DNA from: Methylaequor sp045563055
Lineage (GTDB): Bacteria; Pseudomonadota; Alphaproteobacteria; Methylaequorales; Methylaequoraceae
DNA: 64,000 bases
Reading direction: 5' to 3'
Assembly (NCBI GenBank): GCA_045563055.1
Contig: JBJKUR010000009.1
Coordinates: forward strand, 1-64,000
Shown: positions 52,661-60,711 of the stretch, piece after piece
How positions within the stretch are numbered: position 1 is the stretch's first letter
Layout of the letters: the number at the start of each line of letters is the position of its first letter
The notes under the pieces: generated by a model
Databases searched by the model: none
Told to the model about the DNA's origin: nothing
The model's input: the letters and a program-made list of their open reading frames with translations, nothing else
Translations under genes and position numbers: made by a program

Positions 52661-52969
52661 ATGGCTAACCAAAATATTAGAATCAGGCTAAAAGCTTTCG
52701 ATCATAGAGTTTTAGACCAAACAACCCTAGAGATTGTAAATACAGCTAAAAGAACTGGGGCAAATATTAAGGGCCCTATTCCTCTTCCAACGGTTATAGA
52801 AAAGTTTACTGTTCTTAAATCCCCTCATGTAGATAAGAAGGCAAGAGATCAGTTAGAGATGCGGACTCATAAAAGGATGATGGATATAACTGAATGGACA
52901 CCGCAAACAGTGGATGCGCTTCAAAAGTTGGAGTTAGCAGCCGGCGTGGATATAGAAATAAAGTTATAG
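52661..52969 (+). CDS. rpsJ: 30S ribosomal protein S10 (NusE)
   Basis: 102 residues: IRIRLKAFDHRVLDQTTLEIVNTAKRTGA at the start and RTHKRMMDITEWTPQTVDALQKLELAAGVDIEIKL at the end. It heads the S10 operon 23 bases after tuf. It also acts as NusE with NusB, which is encoded at 14.1 kb. Confidence 0.98.
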   Translation: MANQNIRIRLKAFDHRVLDQTTLEIVNTAKRTGANIKGPIPLPTVIEKFTVLKSPHVDKKARDQLEMRTHKRMMDITEWTPQTVDALQKLELAAGVDIEIKL

Positions 52970-52979
52970 GTATTTTGTT

Positions 52980-53825
52980 ATGAGAATCGGTTTACTTGCA
53001 GAAAAAATTGGAATGTCTAGATTTTTTGATAAAGAAAAAATAAATCATTCAGTAACAATCTTAAAGGTTAGGGATTGTAAAGTGGTTTCAGTCAATAAAA
53101 TTGAAAAAAATGGTTATAACTCTATAACACTTTCACATGGGATAAATGATAAAAAGATAGGAAAACCTTTTAAAGGTTTTCTCAAGAAAAATAACCTTAA
53201 GGCCTTTTCCAATTCTCAAGAATTTAGAGTAACAGACTCTGAAAGCTTCAAGATTGGAGATAAGGTTGGTGTTAATAATTTTATGGTAGGTCAATTTGTA
53301 GATGTTTCATCAAACTCAATCGGAAAGGGTTTTGCCGGTGGTATGAAACGTCATAATTTTGCAGGAAATAGAGCAACTCATGGTGTTTCTATATCTCATA
53401 GGTCTCACGGTTCAACAGGGCAGTGCCAAGATCCTGGTAAAGTATTTAAGGGAAAAAAAATGGCAGGAAGACTTGGTAATAAAAAAGTAACAGTACAAAA
53501 TCTAAAAATTCTTGAACTTGACATTGAGAATGAATTGCTAGTTATTAAAGGCGCTATCCCTGGTCATAAAGGGTCTGTTATCAGTATTGTTGATTCAGTT
53601 AAAAAAAATCAAGATATAAAACTTAATCAGGATTCAGAGTCTTCTCCAGTGGAAACCGTTTCTGAAAAAAATGATATTGCAGAAAAATCTCCAGTAGTTA
53701 AAGAAAAATCTGAACCAGTGGAATCTAAAACTGAACAAAAAACTCAACCAGCAGATGCTAAAACAGAAGAAAAACCTTCGGTAGATCAAGCTAATCCTCA
53801 AGAAAATTTAAAAGATAAAGAATAA
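52980..53825 (+). CDS. rplC: 50S ribosomal protein L3 with a long charged C-terminal tail
   Basis: 281 residues against about 205-220 usually. The core is normal: LAEKIGMSRFFD, IGKGFAGGMKRHNFAGNRATHG, SHRSHGSTGQCQDPGKVFKGKKMAG and GAIPGHKGSVISIVDS. From about residue 207 (53600 onward) there is a tail of roughly 75 residues made almost only of Glu, Lys, Ser, Pro, Val, Gln and Asp, with repeated short Glu-Lys-Ser-Pro patterns. It looks disordered. The reading frame and stop are clean and rplD starts just after. A role for the tail is unknown. Confidence 0.95.
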   Translation: MRIGLLAEKIGMSRFFDKEKINHSVTILKVRDCKVVSVNKIEKNGYNSITLSHGINDKKIGKPFKGFLKKNNLKAFSNSQEFRVTDSESFKIGDKVGVNNFMVGQFVDVSSNSIGKGFAGGMKRHNFAGNRATHGVSISHRSHGSTGQCQDPGKVFKGKKMAGRLGNKKVTVQNLKILELDIENELLVIKGAIPGHKGSVISIVDSVKKNQDIKLNQDSESSPVETVSEKNDIAEKSPVVKEKSEPVESKTEQKTQPADAKTEEKPSVDQANPQENLKDKE

Positions 53826-53826
53826 G

Positions 53827-54450
53827 ATGAAAGAAAAAATAAATAGTATGGATAATAAAGAACTCAAAGAAATAGATCTTGATAAGTCCGTTTTTGGTAT
53901 TGATATTGATGAAAAAATCATTCATAGAATGATAAGGTATCAACTTGCTAAAAGAAGAAGTGGGAATCATAAAACTAAGGGTATATCTGAAATTTCTGGT
54001 ACCACTAAAAAACCCTTTAAACAAAAAGGAACGGGTAGTGCGCGTCAAGGTAGTAAAAGGTCACCCCAAATGAGAGGTGGCGCAGTCATTTTTGGGCCTC
54101 AAGTAAGGTCTCATGAACATAAATTACCAAAAAAGATTAAAAAATTAGCTTTAAAAATGGCATTGTCGCAAAAGTTAAAAGAGGGAAAACTAAAAATACT
54201 TAATGAATTAAAAATTTCCAAACCAAAAACAAGCTTATTCAAAAATAAATTGAACAACCTAAAAATAGACTCCGCCCTCTTCATTGATGGCTCAAACCTT
54301 GATAAAAACTTTGTTTTGGCATCAAAGAATGTTCCTAAGGTCGATATCTTGCCTGTTGTTGGGATAAACGTTTATGACATATTTAAAAGAGATTTTTTGA
54401 TATTTTCTGAAGATGCTATTTATTCTATACAAGAAAGGCTTGTTAAATGA
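53827..54450 (+). CDS. rplD: 50S ribosomal protein L4
   Basis: 207 residues. IHRMIRYQLAKRRSGNHKTKGISEISGTTKKPFKQKGTG is the rRNA-binding extended loop, followed by ARQGSKRSPQMRGGAVIFGP. The first Met (53827) may be preceded in use by a Met at codon 8. It starts 1 base after rplC, and in E. coli L4 represses the S10 operon. It overlaps rplW by 4 bases. Confidence 0.95.
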   Translation: MKEKINSMDNKELKEIDLDKSVFGIDIDEKIIHRMIRYQLAKRRSGNHKTKGISEISGTTKKPFKQKGTGSARQGSKRSPQMRGGAVIFGPQVRSHEHKLPKKIKKLALKMALSQKLKEGKLKILNELKISKPKTSLFKNKLNNLKIDSALFIDGSNLDKNFVLASKNVPKVDILPVVGINVYDIFKRDFLIFSEDAIYSIQERLVK

Positions 54451-54752
54451 AAAATATTTCATCAGAAAAAGCTTATGAAGTTATTAGAAATCCATTGGTA
54501 TCCGAAAAAGGTACATTTGTTTCTCAATTTAATTTTTATGTATTTAGAGTAGCAAAAAGTTCAACCAAGTTGGAAATAAAACAAGCAGTAGAAAAACTTT
54601 TTAATGTTAAGGTTGTTTCAGTTAATACATTGAACCAAAAGGGGAAAGTAAAAAGGTTTAGAAACATAAAGGGTAAACGTTCAGATTTTAAAAAAGCCTT
54701 CGTCAAGTTGGAAGAAGGAAACACAATAGATACAACTGTTGAGGTGAAGTAA
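54447..54752 (+). CDS. rplW: 50S ribosomal protein L23
   Basis: 101 residues: YEVIRNPLVSEKGTFVSQFNFYVFRVAKSSTKLEIKQAVEKLFNVKVVSVNT carries the L23 signature. It sits at the peptide exit, contacting trigger factor and SRP. Length is normal. It lies 2 bases before rplB. Confidence 0.96.
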   Translation: MKNISSEKAYEVIRNPLVSEKGTFVSQFNFYVFRVAKSSTKLEIKQAVEKLFNVKVVSVNTLNQKGKVKRFRNIKGKRSDFKKAFVKLEEGNTIDTTVEVK

Positions 54753-54754
54753 AA

Positions 54755-55579
54755 ATGGGATTAAAACAATTCAAACCAAATACAGCTGGACAAAGGGGTC
54801 TTGTTTTAACTGACAAAAGTGACCTTTATAAAGGATCCCCTTTTAAAAAACTCACTAAGGGGTTGACAAAAAGTGGTGGTAGAAATAACTTTGGCCATCT
54901 GACCTCAAGACGACAAGGTGGAGGTCATAAAAAAAAATACAGAATAATAGATTTCAAAAGAAATATTTTAGACAAAACTGCTATTGTTGAAAGGATTGAA
55001 TATGATCCGAACAGAACATCACATATCGCTCTAATTAAATACGATGATGACATTTATTCTTACATCATATGTCCTCAAAATTTAAAAGTTGGAGATAAGG
55101 TCATTTCATCAGATAAAGCTGAAATAAAAGTTGGAAATTGCATGCAACTTAAAAACATCCCAACAGACACATTAATCCATAATGTAGAAATGAAACCAGG
55201 AAAAGGTGCTCAATTAAATAGATCCGCAGGAACTTACAGCCAATTAATTGGCAAAGACGCCGAGTATGCTCAAATAAAACTATCGTCAGGTGAAATCAGG
55301 GTTGTAAGAATAGAGTGTAGGGCAACAATCGGAATGGTTTCAAATGCAGACAACAAAAATATTAAACTTGGCAAAGCTGGACGTAAAAGATGGATGGGTA
55401 TTAGACCAGTTGTACGTGGAGTGGCAATGAATCCTGTGGATCATCCACATGGTGGAGGCGAAGGTAGAACATCTGGAGGGAGAAACCCAGTTTCTAGAAA
55501 GGGCTTTTCAGCTAAAGGAAAGAAAACAAGAAATAACAAACGAACAGATAAATACATTCTAAGAAGGGGTAAAAAATAA
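54755..55579 (+). CDS. rplB: 50S ribosomal protein L2
   Basis: 274 residues with the invariant C-terminal block RGVAMNPVDHPHGGGEGRTSG (about 219-239), whose histidine region lies by the peptidyl transferase centre. GRNNFGHLTSRRQGGGHKKKYR lies near residue 42. Its stop codon overlaps rpsS by one base. Confidence 0.98.
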   Translation: MGLKQFKPNTAGQRGLVLTDKSDLYKGSPFKKLTKGLTKSGGRNNFGHLTSRRQGGGHKKKYRIIDFKRNILDKTAIVERIEYDPNRTSHIALIKYDDDIYSYIICPQNLKVGDKVISSDKAEIKVGNCMQLKNIPTDTLIHNVEMKPGKGAQLNRSAGTYSQLIGKDAEYAQIKLSSGEIRVVRIECRATIGMVSNADNKNIKLGKAGRKRWMGIRPVVRGVAMNPVDHPHGGGEGRTSGGRNPVSRKGFSAKGKKTRNNKRTDKYILRRGKK

Positions 55580-55851
55580 TGTCTAGATCAGTTTGGAAAG
55601 GACCCTTCGTTGATATGTATTTAATTAAAAAGGCTGAGACCGTAAAAAACTCTGGAAGAAATGATGTTATTAAAACTTGGTCAAGGAGGTCAACAATACT
55701 TCCTGAATTTGTTGGGTTAACTTTTGGGGTACATAATGGAAAAAAACACATTCCTGTAACTGTAAGTGAAAATATGGTTGGTCATAAATTCGGAGAATTT
55801 TCTCCAACAAGAACCTACAAAGGTCATAACGCAGACAAGAAAACGTCATAA
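55579..55851 (+). CDS. rpsS: 30S ribosomal protein S19
   Basis: 90 residues starting MSRSVWKGPFVDMYLIKKAE. KTWSRRSTILPEFVGLTFGVHNGKKHIPV and EFSPTRTYKGHNADKK are characteristic. It binds 16S rRNA in the head with S13. It overlaps rplB by one base. Confidence 0.97.
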   Translation: MSRSVWKGPFVDMYLIKKAETVKNSGRNDVIKTWSRRSTILPEFVGLTFGVHNGKKHIPVTVSENMVGHKFGEFSPTRTYKGHNADKKTS

Positions 55852-55868
55852 ATAATAAAGGTAACAAA

Positions 55869-56297
55869 ATGGCAGATAAAACAAATAACGAAGAAAATAC
55901 TGTGGTGCAAGCAATTGGAAAGTCAATTAAATCAAGTCCAAGAAAAGCAAACGTGACGCTTAGTCTTATAAGAGGACTCAGGGTTGATAAGGCTATTAAT
56001 AATTTGGTCTTTTGTAGAAAAAGAATTTCCAACGAAATCCTCAAAATTTTAAAGTCTGCAATCTCAAACGCTGAAAATAATCATCAGTTGGATATTGATA
56101 AGTTGATTGTGAAAGAGGCAAGTGTAGGGAAATCAATGGTTCTTAAAAGATTTAGACCTAGAGCAAGAGGGAGAGCTGGAAAAATTTTAAAACCTTTTTC
56201 TAGAATTAGGATCCTTGTTCAAGAGAAAAACGAAGACGATAAAAAAAAGTTAAATGAAAATAAAAAAATAAAGGTGGATGATGGGACAAAAAACTAA
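55869..56297 (+). CDS. rplV: 50S ribosomal protein L22 with a charged C-terminal tail
   Basis: 142 residues. SIKSSPRKANVTLSLIRGLRVDKAINNL and the exit-tunnel loop MVLKRFRPRARGRAGKILKPFSRIRI define L22. About 24 extra C-terminal residues (Lys, Asp, Glu, Asn-rich) extend beyond the usual end. They overlap the first 17 bases of rpsC, so the tail's final codons double as the rpsC start region. Confidence 0.95.
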   Translation: MADKTNNEENTVVQAIGKSIKSSPRKANVTLSLIRGLRVDKAINNLVFCRKRISNEILKILKSAISNAENNHQLDIDKLIVKEASVGKSMVLKRFRPRARGRAGKILKPFSRIRILVQEKNEDDKKKLNENKKIKVDDGTKN

Positions 56298-56973
56298 CCC
56301 AATTGGTTTGCGATTAGGAATAATTAAGTCCTGGGAATCAAGATGGTTCTCAGAAAAAAGCTATTCGGAATTATTGCAGGAGGATATTAATCTAAGAAAA
56401 TTTTTACAAAAAAAATTAAGTTCCGCTGGTATATCAAAAATTGTAATCGAAAGACCAGCCAAACTGGCAAATATAATATTATATACATCAAGACCAGGAG
56501 TAATAATTGGAAAGAAGGGCTCTGATATTGAAAAATTAAAAAAATCAGTATCAAAAATGGTGAGTGGTGATGTTAATATAAATATAGTGGAAATTAAAAA
56601 ACCTGAATTGGACTCCCAGTTGGTAGCTGATAATATCGCTCAACAATTGGAGAAAAGAGTCGCATTCCGTAGGGCTATGAAAAGAGCGGTTCAATCAGCT
56701 ATGCGGCTTGGAGCTGAGGGAATTAGAGTAAACTGTAGTGGAAGATTGGGTGGTGCGGAAATTGCCAGAACCGAGTGGTATAGAGAGGGAAGGGTCCCTT
56801 TGCATACATTAAGAGCAGATGTCGATTATGGTGTCTCAAGAGCAAATACAACTTACGGAATTTGTGGAGTTAAAGTCTGGATATTTAAAGGTGAAAAGTT
56901 TGATAGAGATGTTAACACTACTGAAAACGATAATAAGATTTCTAATGAAGAGATTAAGAAAGTAGAAAAATAA
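56281..56973 (+). CDS. rpsC: 30S ribosomal protein S3
   Basis: I choose the second of two adjacent ATG codons (56281), giving MGQKTNPIGLRLGIIKSW, the family N-terminus. The KH domain reads TSRPGVIIGKKGSDIEKLKK (about 62-81), and the C-terminal domain includes VNCSGRLGGAEIARTEWYREGRVPLHTLRADVDYG. 230 residues is normal. It lines the mRNA entry site. Confidence 0.97.
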   Translation: MGQKTNPIGLRLGIIKSWESRWFSEKSYSELLQEDINLRKFLQKKLSSAGISKIVIERPAKLANIILYTSRPGVIIGKKGSDIEKLKKSVSKMVSGDVNINIVEIKKPELDSQLVADNIAQQLEKRVAFRRAMKRAVQSAMRLGAEGIRVNCSGRLGGAEIARTEWYREGRVPLHTLRADVDYGVSRANTTYGICGVKVWIFKGEKFDRDVNTTENDNKISNEEIKKVEK

Positions 56974-56974
56974 A

Positions 56975-57388
56975 ATGTTACAACCCAAAAAACCAAAATT
57001 TAGAAAACAATTTAAAGGAAGAATGCACGGACTTTCGAAAGGTGGAAATTTTCTTAATTTTGGTTCTTTCGGATTAAAAGCTCTTACACCAGCTAGAATT
57101 ACATCTAGACAGATCGAGTCTGCTAGACGTTGCATTTCTAGGCATCTAAAAAGATCAGGCAGGGTTTGGATAAGAATCTTTCCGGACGTTCCAATTTCTA
57201 AAAAGCCAGCTGAAGTTAGACAAGGTAAAGGAAAGGGTGCAGTGGAGTTTTGGGCTGCAAAAGTCAAACCAGGTAAGATCCTTTTTGAGATTGACGGTGT
57301 TTCAAAGAATCTTGCTGAAGAGGCTTTTGGACTAGCATCAGCTAAACTTCCTAATAAAACAAAATTTGTTACAAGGTTAGGTGCATAA
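56975..57388 (+). CDS. rplP: 50S ribosomal protein L16
   Basis: 137 residues: MLQPKKPKFRKQFKGRMHG opens the protein, then LTPARITSRQIESARRCISRHLKRSG and RQGKGKGAVEFWAAKVKPGKILFEIDG. Near the A-site tRNA. It lies 1 base after rpsC and overlaps rpmC by one base. Confidence 0.97.
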   Translation: MLQPKKPKFRKQFKGRMHGLSKGGNFLNFGSFGLKALTPARITSRQIESARRCISRHLKRSGRVWIRIFPDVPISKKPAEVRQGKGKGAVEFWAAKVKPGKILFEIDGVSKNLAEEAFGLASAKLPNKTKFVTRLGA

Positions 57389-57591
57389 TGGAAAAGTTTT
57401 CAGATTTGGTAAAGTTAGATACTAAAACTTTAAAAGAAAAAGTCGGCTTGTTAAGAAAAGAGTCTCTTAACTTAAGGTTCCAAAAAAGTTCTGGTCAGTT
57501 AGAAAAAACCGCAAGAATAAATATTGTAAGGAAGCAAATTGCTAGATTAAAAACCGCATTGAATATTCTTAAAGAAAAGGAGAAATCGTAA
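57388..57591 (+). CDS. rpmC: 50S ribosomal protein L29
   Basis: 67 residues, two helices: TLKEKVGLLRKESLNLRFQKSSGQLEKTARINIVRKQIARLKTAL is a good L29 match (the LRF-x-K-x-x-G-Q-L and R-x-x-R-K-x-I-A-R pattern). It overlaps rplP by one base and precedes rpsQ by 2. Confidence 0.94.
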   Translation: MEKFSDLVKLDTKTLKEKVGLLRKESLNLRFQKSSGQLEKTARINIVRKQIARLKTALNILKEKEKS

Positions 57592-57593
57592 TT

Positions 57594-57821
57594 ATGCCAA
57601 AACGAATTCTAAGAGGTGTTGTCGTATCCGATAAAGCTGATAAAACTATTACAGTAAAAGTTAACCGTAAAGTTAAGCATCCTGTTTATAAAAAGTATAT
57701 TAACAGATCCAAAAAGTATTCTGTTCACGACGAGACAAATAAGTGTAAGCTCGGTGAAATCGTTTCAATACAAGAAAATAAACCTATTTCAAAGACAAAG
57801 AAATGGATAGTAATTAACTAG
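57594..57821 (+). CDS. rpsQ: 30S ribosomal protein S17
   Basis: 75 residues of the OB-fold S17: RILRGVVVSDKADKTITVKVNRKVKHPVYKKYINRSKKYSVHD, then GEIVSIQENKPISKTKKW. It binds 16S rRNA helices 7 and 11 and helps to start 30S assembly. Length is typical (about 75-85). Confidence 0.96.
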   Translation: MPKRILRGVVVSDKADKTITVKVNRKVKHPVYKKYINRSKKYSVHDETNKCKLGEIVSIQENKPISKTKKWIVIN

Positions 57822-57828
57822 AGGTAAT

Positions 57829-58197
57829 ATGATACAAATGCAATCAAATCTGCTAGTTGCAGACAATTCTGGAGCCAAAAAAGTTCAGTGTATTAAGGTT
57901 TTGGGTGGATCAAAAAGAAGGTTTGCATCAGTTGGTGATGTCATTGTCATCACAGTAAAAGATGCTATCCCTAGAGGTAAGGTGAAAAAAGGTGAAATAC
58001 ACAAAGCAGTTATTGTAAGAACTGCTAAAGAAGTTTATAGATCAGATGGATCCTCAATAAGATTTGACAGAAACGCAGCTGTTCTTATTAATAATAATGG
58101 TGAACCTCTTGGAACTAGAATTTTCGGCCCTGTCACCAGAGAGTTAAGAGCAAAGAAGTATATGAAAATCATCTCTTTAGCTCCGGAGGTTCTTTAG
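57829..58197 (+). CDS. rplN: 50S ribosomal protein L14
   Basis: 122 residues: MIQMQSNLLVADNSGAKKVQCIKVLGGSKRRFASVGDVIVI and FDRNAAVLINNNGEPLGTRIFGPVTRELR. It forms part of the intersubunit bridge and the RsfS site. It is intact, unlike rplX just downstream. Confidence 0.98.
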   Translation: MIQMQSNLLVADNSGAKKVQCIKVLGGSKRRFASVGDVIVITVKDAIPRGKVKKGEIHKAVIVRTAKEVYRSDGSSIRFDRNAAVLINNNGEPLGTRIFGPVTRELRAKKYMKIISLAPEVL

Positions 58198-58200
58198 CAA

Positions 58201-58524
58201 TGGCATCTAAAATTAAAAAAGGAGATAATGTCTTCATTCTTACCGGGAAAGACAAAGGGAAAACAGGAAAGGTTCTTAAAGTCATTAAAAATTCAACTAT
58301 TCAAGACAAAGTAATTGTAGAAGGTGTAAATATTGTAAAAAAACATACCAAACAATCAGCCTAGTCAAAAAGGGGGTATAGAGAGTGTAGAGATGCCTAT
58401 TTACATAAGTAATTTATCGATAGTTGACCCCAAGACTTCTAAGCCATCAAGAATTGGATTTAAGATTTTAAAAGATGGGAAAAAAGTAAGATTTGCAAAG
58501 AAATCTGGAGAAACTCTGAGTTAA
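58201..58524 (+). CDS. rplX: 50S ribosomal protein L24, one frameshift in the middle
   Basis: The ATG at 58201 gives MASKIKKGDNVFILTGKDKGKTGKVLKV, the L24 KOW region, and continues to VKKHTK. At about 58353 the frame breaks and a TAG at 58362-58364 would end the protein at residue 54. In the +1 frame the sequence goes on NQPSQKGGIESVEMPIYISNLSIVDP and ends ETLS at 58524. Loss of two bases after the Lys codon (so that a Pro codon precedes NQPSQ) would restore the family pattern KKHTKPNQ exactly. L24 is a core assembly protein, so a sequence error is much likelier than a null allele. Confidence 0.88.
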
Positions 58525-58531
58525 CAAGATT

Positions 58532-59071
58532 ATGGCAAGATTAGCAGAAAAATATAACACTCAAATTAAAGACCATTTAAAAAATAAGCTTGGTTTAAAA
58601 AATATTTTTGAAGTTCCAAAAATAGAAAAAATAACAGTCAATATTGGTGTCGGAGAAGCCGTTTCTGATTCTAAAATAATAAACAAGGCTATAGAAGACT
58701 TAACATTGATTACTGGTCAAAAACCAGTTGTAACTAAAGCTAAGAAATCTATAGCCGGATTTAAACTCAGACAAGGCCTTAGCATTGGATGTAAGGTAAC
58801 GTTAAGAAAAAAAAGAATGTATGAATTTTTAGATAGGCTTGTTTTTATAGCTTTGCCAAGAGTCAGAGATTTTAAAGGTTTATCAAAAAAATCATTTGAT
58901 GGTTCAGGAAATTATTCAATCGGGATTAAAGAGCAAATAATTTTTCCAGAAATTAATTATGATAAAATTGACAAAGTTAGAGGTATGGATATCACAATCG
59001 TAACATCTACTTCTAATGAGGAACATTCATACGAGTTGTTAAAAAGTTTTAATTTACCATTTAAAGATTAA
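58532..59071 (+). CDS. rplE: 50S ribosomal protein L5
   Basis: 179 residues. FEVPKIEKITVNIGVGEAVSDSK, LITGQKPVVTKAKKSIAGFKLRQGLSIGCKVTLR and FPEINYDKIDKVRGMDITIVT match L5 throughout. It binds 5S rRNA and contacts P-site tRNA. It lies 7 bases after the rplX stop. Confidence 0.97.
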   Translation: MARLAEKYNTQIKDHLKNKLGLKNIFEVPKIEKITVNIGVGEAVSDSKIINKAIEDLTLITGQKPVVTKAKKSIAGFKLRQGLSIGCKVTLRKKRMYEFLDRLVFIALPRVRDFKGLSKKSFDGSGNYSIGIKEQIIFPEINYDKIDKVRGMDITIVTSTSNEEHSYELLKSFNLPFKD

Positions 59072-59083
59072 GGAGAAATACAT

Positions 59084-59389
59084 ATGTCAAAGTTAAGTAT
59101 CATTGAAAGAAATAAAAAAAGAATAAAGCTTTATAATAAATACAAAAATAAACATAAGAAGCTTTTAAAGCTAGCTAACAATAAAAAGGTTAGCCCGGAT
59201 GAGCAATTTAAAGCTAGACTTCAATTATCTAAAATACCAAGAAATGCATCAAAAGTTAGAATTAGAAATAGGTGTGCGCTAACAGGAAGAGCAAGAGGTG
59301 TCTATAGGAAGTTTAAATTATCTAGAATTGCTTTTAGGGAATTGGCTTCAATTGGTCAAATTCCAGGAATAACGAAGTCAAGCTGGTAG
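59084..59389 (+). CDS. rpsN: 30S ribosomal protein S14
   Basis: 101 residues, the long zinc-free form typical of proteobacteria (no CxxC pairs). LQLSKIPRNASKVRIRNRCALTGRARGVYRKFKLSRIAFRELASIGQIPGITKSSW is the conserved C-terminal half. A ribosome binding site AGGAG lies 8 bases before the ATG. Confidence 0.97.
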   Translation: MSKLSIIERNKKRIKLYNKYKNKHKKLLKLANNKKVSPDEQFKARLQLSKIPRNASKVRIRNRCALTGRARGVYRKFKLSRIAFRELASIGQIPGITKSSW

Positions 59390-59410
59390 AAATTAGAAAG
59401 GAATTAAGAT

Positions 59411-59809
59411 ATGAGTTTGTCAGACCCACTCGGTGATATGTTAACAAGGATCAGAAATGGTCAGCTTCGTAAGAAGGAGGTTGTATTAATGCCCGCATCC
59501 AGGTTTAGAGGTAATGTCCTTGATGTTTTACACAGAGAAGGCTATATAAGGGGATTCAAGCAAATTGAGCTGGATAATCAAAAAAACAACTTCCAAATAG
59601 AACTTAAATATGTTGATGGAGAACCTGTTATTAAGGAAATTTCCAGGGTATCTACACCAGGAAGACGTGTTTATTCAAAAATAGGAGACCTACAAAGAAA
59701 CTTTGACGGTTTAGGAATATCAATATTATCCACCTCTAAGGGTGTTTTGTCTGATAGTGAAGCTAGAGACGAAAACGTTGGTGGTGAAATTTTATGTAAG
59801 GTATTTTAG
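59411..59809 (+). CDS. rpsH: 30S ribosomal protein S8
   Basis: 132 residues: SDPLGDMLTRIRNGQLRKKEVVLMPASR at the start, RVSTPGRRVYSKIGDL, and the C-terminal ILSTSKGVLSDSEARDENVGGEILCKVF. In E. coli S8 represses the spc operon by binding near rplE. I did not find a clear copy of that site by eye. Confidence 0.97.
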   Translation: MSLSDPLGDMLTRIRNGQLRKKEVVLMPASRFRGNVLDVLHREGYIRGFKQIELDNQKNNFQIELKYVDGEPVIKEISRVSTPGRRVYSKIGDLQRNFDGLGISILSTSKGVLSDSEARDENVGGEILCKVF

Positions 59810-59819
59810 GAGAAATTAA

Positions 59820-60353
59820 ATGTCTAGAAGTGGAAGAGTCCCAATAAATATTCCAGAAAACACTGAAGTAAAAATTGAAAACAACATTATTACAGCTAAA
59901 GGAAAGTTGGGTGAGCTATCTTTTGATTTTAAATCAGATGCAAAAGTAGAAATTAAAGAAAATTCTATTCATATAACAAAGCTCGGAAGTTCAATTTTTA
60001 GTCAAAAAATGTGGGGTACAGTTCGCTCCAGAGTAAATAATATAGTAGATGGAGTTTCAAAGGGTTATTCTAAAGAACTTGAATTAAATGGTGTTGGTTA
60101 TAAGGCAACACAAAAAGGAAAGGTTTTGGAATTACTACTTGGATACTCTCATCCAATAAATTTTGATATTCCAGATGATCTCCAAATTGAAGTTCCCAAA
60201 CCAACTCAAATAAAAATATCTGGAATCGACAAACAAAGAGTAGGGCAAGTGGCTGCAAATATAAGATCTTTTAGAAAACCTGAGCCATATAAAGGGAAAG
60301 GTGTGAAATATAAAGAAGAAATTATCAGAAGGAAAGAGGGTAAGAAAAAATAA
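59820..60353 (+). CDS. rplF: 50S ribosomal protein L6
   Basis: 177 residues: MSRSGRVPINIPENTEVKIEN opens the protein. LELNGVGYKATQKGKVLELLLGYSHPINFDIP lies at about 81-112, with the C-terminal PEPYKGKGVKYKEEIIRRKEGKK. Both repeats of the L6 fold are complete. Its stop overlaps rplR by one base. Confidence 0.97.
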   Translation: MSRSGRVPINIPENTEVKIENNIITAKGKLGELSFDFKSDAKVEIKENSIHITKLGSSIFSQKMWGTVRSRVNNIVDGVSKGYSKELELNGVGYKATQKGKVLELLLGYSHPINFDIPDDLQIEVPKPTQIKISGIDKQRVGQVAANIRSFRKPEPYKGKGVKYKEEIIRRKEGKKK

Positions 60354-60703
60354 TGTCTAAAACAAATCCTATTATTAAAAGAAGAAAACGTATAAGAGCA
60401 AAGATTAAGTCTAAATTAAATCTCAGACTATCAGCTTTTAGATCTTCAAAGCACATATATATACAAGTTATTGATGATAAAACTGGTAAAACTTTAATCG
60501 CAGCTTCTTCACATGACAAGGTTTTTAAAGATCAGAAATTCAAACCAAAAGAAATTGCTTTTAAAGTTGGAGAAAAACTTGGAGAAATGATAAAAGAAAA
60601 GAAATTTAAAGAAAGCTTCACATTTGATAGAAGTGGTTACCTATATCATGGAAGAGTAAAGGAGCTAGCAATGGGGATAAGATCAAAAGGTATAAAATTT
60701 TAG
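60353..60703 (+). CDS. rplR: 50S ribosomal protein L18
   Basis: 116 residues: RRKRIRAKIKSKLNLRLSAFRSSKHIYIQVIDDKTGKTLIAASS, then the C-terminal FDRSGYLYHGRVKELAMGIRSKGIKF. It binds 5S rRNA with L5. Normal length, 8 bases before rpsE. Confidence 0.96.
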   Translation: MSKTNPIIKRRKRIRAKIKSKLNLRLSAFRSSKHIYIQVIDDKTGKTLIAASSHDKVFKDQKFKPKEIAFKVGEKLGEMIKEKKFKESFTFDRSGYLYHGRVKELAMGIRSKGIKF

Positions 60704-60711
60704 GAATTGAG

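Noticed and set aside
5210..58524. A genome-wide programmed +1 frameshifting system, since bioD, AGCS, ihfA, argC (twice), the OmpA lipoprotein (twice) and rplX all shift to the +1 frame
   Set aside because: The shift sites share no codon, stop or slippery motif, several fall in homopolymers, and the same data have an error-dense left end. A base-insertion bias explains them more simply.
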